From: Endomicrobiales bacterium | GTDB lineage: Bacteria; Elusimicrobiota; Endomicrobiia; Endomicrobiales; JAFGGC01 | Length of the DNA stretch: 59,344 nucleotides | Direction: 5' to 3' | NCBI GenBank assembly: GCA_016930715.1 | Contig: JAFGGC010000035.1 | Coordinates: forward strand, 1-59,344 | Part shown: one piece after another, positions 34,179 through 41,084 of the stretch | Position numbering within the stretch: position 1 is the first letter of the stretch | Layout: each line of letters starts with the position of its first letter | The notes under the pieces: model-generated | What the model was told of the DNA's origin: nothing | The model's database searches: none | What the model saw: only the letters and a program-made list of their open reading frames with translations | Translations under genes and position numbers: made by a program

Positions 34179-34769
34179 TTACCGAACCTTTCTTGCCAGA
34201 TAAACGACCTTTCCGGATATTTCTATGTCGCCGCCTATCGGCTCGTACCTGGGGTTCTCGGGATGCAGCCACACCGCGCCGCCCTTTTTCCTGAGGCGCT
34301 TCACCGTGCCCTCGGCGCCGCCGACTTTCGCCACCACTATCTCGCCGTCCTCGGCCGTGGGCTGGTGGCGCACGACAACCGTGTCCCCTTCGAATATCCC
34401 AGCGCCGGTCATGCTGTCGCCTTTCACTTTCAGCGCGAAATACGTTCCGCTCGGAGCGATGTCCTTATCAAGATAGATATAATCCTCTATGCCTTCTATG
34501 GCCTCGGTAGGCCGCCCTGCCGGCACCGAGCCCAAAAGCGGCACTCGCACCCACGGCTTGTGGGAGGACGCCACAATGCCCCTTGAAAGCCCCCCCTTGT
34601 GCCTTAAATGCCCTTTTTTCTCCAGGGCCTTGAGATACCTCTGTACGGGGCCTATGGTTATGCCGAATTTGGAAGCTATCTCCCTTATTGTGGGCGCGTG
34701 GCCCTCTTTTGACATATGGTTCATTATGAAACCCAGTATTTTTTTCTGTTTTTCGGTCAAATGCTCCAT
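34179..34769 (-). CDS. lexA: LexA repressor
   Basis: 196 residues. A winged-helix N-terminus (LTEKQKKILGFI, APTIREIASKFGI) is followed by the self-cleavage site Ala84-Gly85 (SVPAG), the catalytic Ser119 (KGDSM) and Lys157 (TVKRL). Start at ATG 34769 with GAGG eight bases upstream; an upstream in-frame codon would overlap the ORF6N remnant. It represses DNA-damage genes until RecA-stimulated self-cleavage. It lies 10 bp behind the frameshifted ORF6N gene and has no separate promoter that I can see, so it is probably transcribed from 35340-35369. Confidence 0.95.
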   Translation of the reverse strand: MEHLTEKQKKILGFIMNHMSKEGHAPTIREIASKFGITIGPVQRYLKALEKKGHLRHKGGLSRGIVASSHKPWVRVPLLGSVPAGRPTEAIEGIEDYIYLDKDIAPSGTYFALKVKGDSMTGAGIFEGDTVVVRHQPTAEDGEIVVAKVGGAEGTVKRLRKKGGAVWLHPENPRYEPIGGDIEISGKVVYLARKVR

Positions 34770-34779
34770 GGCAGTTACC

Positions 34780-35299
34780 TCACTCTTTAATAAAACCTTT
34801 GATTTGGGGGGGCTTTTCTTCAATAAAAGGGTACCGTTTTATAAGATCAAAAAGTTTCTGTATCTGGAAGTCGTGATGTTCATATTTTCGCTCAATTTGC
34901 GACAGTTTCTGGGCTATTTCTTTGTTAACGGAAATAAGCTCCCTGAACTTTACGAATACCCTCATTATCTGAATATTGACTTCAATGGCTTTACCGCTGT
35001 TCAATACTGAAGAAAGCATTGGCAATGCCTTCCTGAGTGAATGCACAAGGGCTAGATGTAGAATGCTTCAATAATCCGAACCGGTCACAATTTGTGACCA
35101 GTTCTAAAGCCTCTTCTTTTGTAAGCCGGAACATGAAATCTTCAGGAAATCGTTTTTTGTTGCGTTTCACCGCTTGATTAAGCGCCCTTGTCGGAACACC
35201 ATACAATTCCGAAAGGTCACGGTCTATCATAACCTTTTGGCCGCGAATAATAAGAATCATGCTTTCAATCCGCCCATGAACAACAATTTTTTTACCCAT
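34780..35299 (-). pseudogene. ORF6N-domain gene broken by a one-base frameshift
   Basis: The N-terminal part (from ATG 35299) reads RGQKVMIDRDLSELYGV and KRFPEDFMFRLTKEE and runs to AFTQEGIA; it then goes out of frame near 35019-35023. In the next frame the expected MLSSVLNSGKAIEVNIQIMR continues to a natural stop at 34780. Removing one base in the ATTGCCAATGC stretch restores a full 172-residue ORF6N protein like the neighbour at 33123-33659. A sequencing or assembly error is possible. It is the first gene of the lexA transcript. Confidence 0.8.
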
Positions 35300-35339
35300 A
35301 ATCCCCTCTCTCTTCTATGATTCATTTATGGTCAGCTAT

Positions 35340-35369
35340 ATTATAGGATACATATGTATCCCCTGTCAA
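35340..35369 (-). promoter_or_regulatory. lexA operon promoter with palindromic operator in the spacer
   Basis: On the minus strand TTGACA (35364-35369), an 18-bp spacer and TATAAT (35340-35345): full consensus hexamers. The spacer contains the perfect 16-bp palindrome GGATACATATGTATCC (35346-35361). A dimeric repressor, most simply LexA itself, would block RNA polymerase here. Confidence 0.75.
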
Positions 35370-35433
35370 GAGGTTTGACGGCACGGGCGTGAAAGAAGAG
35401 AAATAAGCGTTGCGGGATATTGATCCGGAGTCT

Positions 35434-35598
35434 TTAGCGAGTAAGCCTGTAGGCGAGCCAGATGCCGAGCGCCGCGCCGGCGGCGCCGGTAATGAGCGAC
35501 AGGAACGAGAAGGCGCTTGCGCCGAAGAGCACCGGCAGGTATCCCCCGGCGAACGAACCGGCTACCATTCCCACCATAATGAGTTTCTTGTTCGGCAT
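35434..35598 (-). CDS. Small Gly/Ala-rich membrane protein
   Basis: 54 residues from ATG 35598, two membrane segments (about 5-25 and 31-50) rich in Gly and Ala, ending in RLTR. It resembles small inner-membrane proteins of the GlsB/YtxH size class but I cannot assign it. It follows the DUF72 gene by 34 bp on the same strand, with GAGG about ten bases before the start. Confidence 0.55.
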   Translation of the reverse strand: MPNKKLIMVGMVAGSFAGGYLPVLFGASAFSFLSLITGAAGAALGIWLAYRLTR

Positions 35599-35632
35599 AT
35601 CAATGAAAACCTCTGTTTCATTATGCAAAATA

Positions 35633-36442
35633 TCATTTTATATCCAGAAGCTTCTTGAGTGCGACGGCATTCTTGACCGCGCTCCCGGCGTGGCAGTTGT
35701 TGAAGAAAACGTAGGTTTTCTTGGCGGACTTTTCCATCTGCTCTATATCCGGTATGAATTCCTCAAGTTCTTCATCCGAATAAAGGTAGTCGTAGCGCTC
35801 GGCAAGGGAGGCGTTGAACCAGTTCCTGTTCCTGCCGTGGAAGCGCAGGTAAGCGGTGTCGGAGGTCACCTCATTCATAAAAGGCATTAGGCGAGGCAGT
35901 TTCGGCTCGTCCACGGCGCAGTAGGCGAGCCCGTTATTCCTTAAAAAACCGAATGTTTCAGGTTTTGCCCACGAATTATTGCGGAATTCGACAACAAGCG
36001 GTATATCGCCGAACTTTCCTTTGCATTGCTCCAGATATTGCTTGGAAGGCTCCGAAGGCTCGAAGAATACGGGAAACTGCAATAAAACGCATCCGAGCTT
36101 GCCCTTGTCTTTGAGCGGCCCGAGGGAATATATGAACTTGTCAATGTTCGCCTCGGCGTCATTGAGCGGGGGCCTCTTGTCCCCCAGGCGCGGGTCGAAC
36201 GGGTCGTGGGTTATGCCCCTGAAGCCCTTCACTGCAAATTCAAAATCCGGCCCGGTTTTTTTCTCCATGCCTTCGAAAGATTTCGCCGAAACAAGGGTGT
36301 AATAGGTCGAGTTTATCTCTACGCAATCAAAACCGAGCTCTTTTTCGTAATAAAAAAGCGCCTCGGCCGGTTTTATACCCTTGGGGTAAACCGGCCCCAT
36401 CCAGTCCCTGAAAGAAAAACCCGAAGTCCCGATTTTTATCAT
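35633..36442 (-). CDS. DUF72 (YecE-like) TIM-barrel protein
   Basis: 269 residues from ATG 36442. KIGTSGFSFRDW at the start, CVEINSTYYT, FAVKGFRGITHD, VEFRNNSWAK and AYLRFHGRNRNW with VFFNNCHAGSAVKNA at the end are the family's signature strands. Biochemical role is unknown. It starts 4 bp after the GT2 gene ends and so lies in the same transcript. A longer start at 36517 would overlap that gene. Confidence 0.9.
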   Translation of the reverse strand: MIKIGTSGFSFRDWMGPVYPKGIKPAEALFYYEKELGFDCVEINSTYYTLVSAKSFEGMEKKTGPDFEFAVKGFRGITHDPFDPRLGDKRPPLNDAEANIDKFIYSLGPLKDKGKLGCVLLQFPVFFEPSEPSKQYLEQCKGKFGDIPLVVEFRNNSWAKPETFGFLRNNGLAYCAVDEPKLPRLMPFMNEVTSDTAYLRFHGRNRNWFNASLAERYDYLYSDEELEEFIPDIEQMEKSAKKTYVFFNNCHAGSAVKNAVALKKLLDIK

Positions 36443-36446
36443 ACCG

Positions 36447-37853
36447 TCACCCGTAGGATTTCCTTGCCATTTCTCCCCAGGATCTATTCTTCTTGAAGAA
36501 AAAATCGAACATGGCAACGAAGCGCCACCAGGAGTTTATCTGCCTATAGCCGAAGTTCTCAAGCACCGCCAGCGCGAAAAGCCTCAGGATATCGGCAAGT
36601 TTTTCGTAACGCTTGACCGTGAACTCTTCAAGAAGCAGGGAATAAAGCGAAAGAAGCGTTCCGAACACTATTGAAACCGCAAGAAACAACGCGAAATACC
36701 CGAAATTTATCCAGTTAAAAAGAAAACACAAAACAAAAACAATATATCCGGATATTTCCACGAAAGGCCCGAGTATCTCGAAAAAAACAAAATAAGGCAT
36801 AGCAAGCACACCCGCCGAGCCGTACTTCGGATTAAAAAACATACCGAAATTATATATGACCGATTCTATAAGCCCCCTCTGCCAACGGTTTCTCTGCTTT
36901 GAGAGTATCTTTAGAGTATCCGGCACCTGCGTCCAACATACCGGTTCAGGCACGAAGACCATTTTATAGTCCTTTTTCTTGTCGCGCATAATCCTGTGGA
37001 GACGAACCACAAGCTCCATATCTTCGCCAACAATATCCGTCCTGTATCCGCCGGCTTCCATCACGGCCTTTCTTTCAAAAAGTCCGAACGCACCAGAAAT
37101 TATCAAAAGGGCGTCAAGCTCCGACCAACCCATCCTTCCGCACAAGAAAGCCCTTATGTATTCCATAACCTGCGTGGCAGCAAGATAATTCTCGGGAAGA
37201 TTGACCTCGGTCACCTCGCCTTTTACTATTTTGCAGTCGTTTGATACTCTCACGATCCCGCCCACGGCGACCGTTTTCGAGTCCCTCTCAAGGTATGGAC
37301 TTACTATCCTGTAAAGCGCGCCCTTTTCTATAAGAGTGTCAGCATCTATCCCGCAGAAGAGCCTGCTCCTTGAGTAATTAAGACCGACATTCAGAGCGTC
37401 CGCCTTGCCGCCGTTTTCCTTATCTATGACGATAAGTCGCTCGTCCAGCATGGATGCATATACCTGTTGCACTCTTTTGGTTTTCAGGACCTGCTCAGCT
37501 GCGTACGATATGGGAAAAAGGTTGAACTTTTCCCTGAGGACATCCATAGTCCTGTCTTTTGAGCCGTCATTGACCACTATGACTTCCAGGTTCGGGTATT
37601 CTACCTGCAACAGCGCCCAGACGCTTTCGACAACAGTCAGCTCTTCGTTGAAAGACGGAGCGATGATCGCGACATCCGGAATAAGCGCGCAATACTTGTC
37701 GCGGCAGAAGCTAAGCCCTCTCCTTGCCTTGTGATAAAAAAGCTTTTTTGACGCGATCACGAGAAGCAGAAGGTATATGAAGTTTATCGCGATGAAATAG
37801 AAAAGCACGAAATAGCTGTAAACAAGAATAATGTTCAGAAGCGTTGCCTTCAT
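36447..37853 (-). CDS. GT2 processive glycosyltransferase (poly-GlcNAc/cellulose synthase-like)
   Basis: 468 residues. One N-terminal membrane segment (about 8-32), a GT-A domain with APSFNEELTV, VNDGSKDRT, ENGGKADALN and FCGIDADT (the DxD for metal-UDP-sugar), VGEDMELV, and the QRNRW motif of processive beta-glycan synthases, then about four membrane segments. It probably makes an extracellular polysaccharide of the PgaC or similar kind. The gene overlaps the HEAT-repeat membrane protein gene by ATGA, which implies a functional pair. Confidence 0.88.
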   Translation of the reverse strand: MKATLLNIILVYSYFVLFYFIAINFIYLLLLVIASKKLFYHKARRGLSFCRDKYCALIPDVAIIAPSFNEELTVVESVWALLQVEYPNLEVIVVNDGSKDRTMDVLREKFNLFPISYAAEQVLKTKRVQQVYASMLDERLIVIDKENGGKADALNVGLNYSRSRLFCGIDADTLIEKGALYRIVSPYLERDSKTVAVGGIVRVSNDCKIVKGEVTEVNLPENYLAATQVMEYIRAFLCGRMGWSELDALLIISGAFGLFERKAVMEAGGYRTDIVGEDMELVVRLHRIMRDKKKDYKMVFVPEPVCWTQVPDTLKILSKQRNRWQRGLIESVIYNFGMFFNPKYGSAGVLAMPYFVFFEILGPFVEISGYIVFVLCFLFNWINFGYFALFLAVSIVFGTLLSLYSLLLEEFTVKRYEKLADILRLFALAVLENFGYRQINSWWRFVAMFDFFFKKNRSWGEMARKSYG

Positions 37854-38887
37854 CTTTTTAGGAATTCACCTGCCATATCAGGATATTTTGCGGAAAGAGA
37901 CCTGATAATCTCAACACCGGCTTCTCCTTTTTTCAGGAGTTGGCGGAACGCCTGCAACCTGACCCGGAAATCCCCGTCATCGGCAAGAGCTTTCAAGAAA
38001 TCCGTCGCTCTGCCGTCCGGTATGCCCCCAAGAGCTCTCGCGCAGGCGGCCCTTACGTCGGATTCTGAATGCGTTATCCGCAAGCCAATAGCGTCAACAG
38101 TCTCCGGCAAACCGATTTTCCCAAGTGAAACGACGGCCTCCCTGACGACATCCTTGACCTGGTCCTCCGCAAGCTTTTTCAAGGCGCCTATTGCCCCCGC
38201 GTTCCCGAGCTTGCCGAGAAGTATCGCCGCAGCCTTCCTGTAATCCCTGTTTTCAGAAACGATCAGCGGCATTATGCTTTCAAGCGGAAGGTCGAGAAAA
38301 TACAGCTTGTTGACAAGCAACCGAAACATCCACCTGCTGCTCCTTGAAAAAATGCCATAGAGATCGCGGTACACCTTTGAACTCTTTATGCTTACCAAAT
38401 GTGTTACGGCAGATATACTCACTTCATATTCCCTTGCCTCAAGCATGGGGTAGGCATATCTCTCAAAATCAGCCACTTCGAGCAATGTCATTCTTTCAAG
38501 TACCCGGGCCTTTACCCACCAAAATGGGCTTTTTGCCTCCCTGACATCCCTGGCGTAAAAGCCGAGTTTCTTGTACAGCACGCCAAGCTTTTTTCTAACT
38601 CTAGGATCGGCTCCGTACGCCTTGTCCACGATAAAATCTCTGATAAAAGACTTGTTGAAAAGCGTGAATTTTACGTTTTCCGCATCAACTTTGCCGGACA
38701 AGTACATATCAAGTATACTCATAAAATGCGGCATTATGCTCTTCCTGCGCTTTTCAAGAATATTATGATACACCGTGACGGATATGTAAATCACAAAAAG
38801 GACCGCAAAAAATACCGAAAGGAATGCTATGAGGTAAATGGTTACTTTCAGAACGAAATTGGCAAGAATTATTAAATCAGTCGGCAT
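37850..38887 (-). CDS. Membrane-anchored HEAT-repeat protein
   Basis: 345 residues. One N-terminal membrane span (about 8-36) precedes a cytosolic helical domain and at least four clear HEAT/PBS-type repeats (about 195-330), for example AAAILLGKLGNAGAIGALKKLA, VVREAVVSLGKIGLPETVDAI and VRAACARALGGI. Such proteins scaffold complexes. Overlap with the downstream GT2 synthase by 4 bases suggests it regulates or assembles that enzyme. It begins 11 bases inside the end of the flavin reductase gene. Confidence 0.85.
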   Translation of the reverse strand: MPTDLIILANFVLKVTIYLIAFLSVFFAVLFVIYISVTVYHNILEKRRKSIMPHFMSILDMYLSGKVDAENVKFTLFNKSFIRDFIVDKAYGADPRVRKKLGVLYKKLGFYARDVREAKSPFWWVKARVLERMTLLEVADFERYAYPMLEAREYEVSISAVTHLVSIKSSKVYRDLYGIFSRSSRWMFRLLVNKLYFLDLPLESIMPLIVSENRDYRKAAAILLGKLGNAGAIGALKKLAEDQVKDVVREAVVSLGKIGLPETVDAIGLRITHSESDVRAACARALGGIPDGRATDFLKALADDGDFRVRLQAFRQLLKKGEAGVEIIRSLSAKYPDMAGEFLKR

Positions 38888-39401
38888 TTGATTTTTTTAT
38901 CAGGCAATTTGTTATTTCTCCGACGTACATCCTGTGATAGTCCTTCTTGGGGTAGTTGACGTCTATGGACTTGTCAATGAAGTTCTTCGGGTCGATGTCC
39001 GAAAAATATATCTTTTTACACTCTATCACCATGCGGGCTTCGGCAAAACACACCGACCCGGACGGGCTTTTTGCCGGGGTGAGCTTTGCCGCCTTCGCCT
39101 TGTCGATATCACGGCCGGATTTCGTGCCGCAGAGGTTAAGCGCGTCCCTGTATTTCTCCTCAAAGAATGACAGCGTGAAAACGCTGTTTTTCTCCATGAA
39201 CGAATACGTGTGCCTCGTCGGCCGGACAAAGCAGAAGGCCACGTGCTTGCTCCAGAGAACACCCAGCCCTCCCCAGCTCGCCGTCATCATGTTGAACGAG
39301 CCGATATCTCCCGCGGTTATCAGCATCCAGTCGGAATCTATCAGCTTAAAGACATTGTCGGCCACCTTTTCAGCTGGGATTCTCCCAAGTCCGTTTGTCA
39401 T
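38877..39401 (-). CDS. Flavin reductase-like FMN-binding protein
   Basis: 174 residues from ATG 39401 with GGAGAGAGG upstream. MLITAGDIGSFNMMTASWGGLGVLW, CFVRPTRHTYSFME, FTLSFF and [15 protein letters not shown] are FMN-binding family features, close to the flavin domain of the rubredoxin fusion at 24708. It may be a redox partner or a stand-alone FMN protein; substrate unknown. Four-base overlap with the small membrane protein gene upstream and 11-base overlap downstream. Confidence 0.88.
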   Translation of the reverse strand: MTNGLGRIPAEKVADNVFKLIDSDWMLITAGDIGSFNMMTASWGGLGVLWSKHVAFCFVRPTRHTYSFMEKNSVFTLSFFEEKYRDALNLCGTKSGRDIDKAKAAKLTPAKSPSGSVCFAEARMVIECKKIYFSDIDPKNFIDKSIDVNYPKKDYHRMYVGEITNCLIKKSNAD

Positions 39402-39667
39402 GTCCTCTCTCCTTCCAAAATATTCCTGTTCCTGAAATAAAGCCCCAGGTCGGCCGCCACCAGCGCCGCGTTTAAAACATACAGCCACAGAACGATGTCC
39501 ATATTATAAAACATTTTATGCATTATGCCGGAAACGTATCCGACGAGAACGACCGCCATGAAAAGCAGGCTCTTTCCCTTGTTCGTGCGGGACTTATACG
39601 ACTTATAAATCGAAAAAGGCCACGCCGCCCCGAAACAAACCAGCATGACAGCTTCAAAAACACTCAC
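39398..39667 (-). CDS. Small three-span membrane protein
   Basis: 89 residues, three hydrophobic segments (about 5-22, 34-50 and 57-76). The first loop, IYKSYKSRTNKGKSLLF, is faintly like a PQ-loop repeat. No function assigned. It overlaps the flavin reductase gene by ATGA. Confidence 0.65.
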   Translation of the reverse strand: MSVFEAVMLVCFGAAWPFSIYKSYKSRTNKGKSLLFMAVVLVGYVSGIMHKMFYNMDIVLWLYVLNAALVAADLGLYFRNRNILEGERT

Positions 39668-39675
39668 TATAACTC

Positions 39676-39790
39676 CTTAATTTCGAAACTTCAATCTCGA
39701 ATTTCGAAAAAACAACCCTTAAAAACCGCGAACATCCGTGAACTTGACTATTTTTTCGGAATTGTTGTTTCGAAATTTGAAATTGCCCCG
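39676..39790. repeat. AATTTCGAA-type degenerate repeat patches
   Basis: Two patches (39679-39712 and 39750-39790) of iterated TTTCGAA/AATTT units flank 35 bases of other sequence, between the flavoprotein and the small membrane gene. A similar patch is at 14982-15012. The repeats extend into the 3' end of the flavoprotein gene. Confidence 0.6.
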
Positions 39791-41070
39791 CCTGCCGCGG
39801 ATTCGCCGGCAAGATATCCCGTCGAGAAAGCGGCCTGAAGATTGTATCCACCGGTAACTCCGTCTATATCGAGCACTTCGCCGCAAAAATACAGCCCTTT
39901 TATGAGCCTTGATTCCATCGTATACGGGTCCACTTCTTTAAGAGAAACACCTCCGGCCGTCACAATGGCTTCTTCTATCGGCCTTGCCCGTTTAACATTG
40001 AGCTTAAACCCGGTCAGGAGCCCGTATATTTTTTCCCTGTCCGATTTAGTTATCTGATTCCCCTTCTTGTCGGCGGGTATGCCGGAAAGCTTCACGAAAA
40101 CCGGTATGAGGCTTTTCGGAAGAAGCGTCTTCAATATGTTCTGATAGGATTTCAGCCCGAAAGAGTCGAATTCCCTCTGGAGCCTCGCGTGGAGCTGTTC
40201 TTTGGACAATGCGGGCTTCAGATTGACGGAAACGCAAGGATTCTTCCCTCTCTCCGTCAACTCGACGGCCTTCCCGCTCAGGGTAAGTATGATGGGACCC
40301 GACACCCCGAAATGTGTAAAAAGCATCTCGCCGAACTCAGTCCCGACGGTTTTGCCTTCACAGAGAAGTTCGGCCTCAACATTTTTCAGCGCGAGCCCCT
40401 GCAGTTCTCTAACGAAACTTTCTTCCGTTTCGAGCGGAACGAGCGCCGGTCTCAAACAGGTTACGGTGTGTCCCAGTTCCCGGGCGAACCCGTAGCCGTC
40501 GCCGGTCGAACCCGTCAGCGGATAGGATAACCCTCCCGTCGCGACGATTACTCTTTTTGCCGGGATTCTCTCGCCGGTTTCAACCAGAACACCTTCAACC
40601 TTTCTACCGCTCCCCCCGCCGGACACGAGCAACTTTTTAACTTTCGATTTCAAAACGAGTTTCGCGCCGTTTCCGGCGGTATACGAAACGAGGGCGTCGA
40701 CCACTTCCGACGACCTGTCAGATTCTGGGAAATACCTGCCGCCCCTCTCGAGCTTCAGCGCCACGCCCCGCGCCCTGAAAAACCCCATCAGTTCGTCCCT
40801 GAAAAAAACGGAGAAAGCCCTGTAAAGGAACCTGCCGTTCTTCCCGAAAGCCCCGATGAAATCTTTCAAGTCCCCGGAATTCGTGACGTTGGACCGGCCC
40901 TTTCCGGTTATGAGAAGTTTTCTCCCCGGCCTGTCGCAACCGTCTATCAGGACGACACCAGCTCCCAGCTCGGCGGCGCGGCCGGCCGCCATCATGCCTG
41001 AGGCGCCCGCGCCCACGACGGCTATGTCATACTCGTTTTTTTTCACGGGGTTTGGGAAGTCGTTTTTCAA
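39748..41070 (-). CDS. HI0933/BaiN-family flavoprotein
   Basis: 440 residues. The dinucleotide-binding VVGAGASGMMAAGRAAELGAG is followed by PGRKLLITGKGRSNVTNSGD and, late, KGLYFCGEVLDIDGVTGGYNLQAAFSTG, all signature blocks of the YhiN/BaiN family of FAD-dependent reductases. Physiological substrate is usually unknown. Its last dozen residues (SNFETTIPKK) are encoded by an AATTTCGAA-type repeat, so the repeat has become part of the coding sequence. 14 bp separate it from the barrel gene upstream. Confidence 0.92.
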   Translation of the reverse strand: MKNDFPNPVKKNEYDIAVVGAGASGMMAAGRAAELGAGVVLIDGCDRPGRKLLITGKGRSNVTNSGDLKDFIGAFGKNGRFLYRAFSVFFRDELMGFFRARGVALKLERGGRYFPESDRSSEVVDALVSYTAGNGAKLVLKSKVKKLLVSGGGSGRKVEGVLVETGERIPAKRVIVATGGLSYPLTGSTGDGYGFARELGHTVTCLRPALVPLETEESFVRELQGLALKNVEAELLCEGKTVGTEFGEMLFTHFGVSGPIILTLSGKAVELTERGKNPCVSVNLKPALSKEQLHARLQREFDSFGLKSYQNILKTLLPKSLIPVFVKLSGIPADKKGNQITKSDREKIYGLLTGFKLNVKRARPIEEAIVTAGGVSLKEVDPYTMESRLIKGLYFCGEVLDIDGVTGGYNLQAAFSTGYLAGESAAGGAISNFETTIPKK

Positions 41071-41084
41071 GGTTTGTCCGCTTT

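Noticed and set aside
33123-35299. Prophage
   Set aside because: ORF6N and BRO-N domains are common in phages, but there is no integrase, terminase, capsid or tail gene, and the genes are partly broken.
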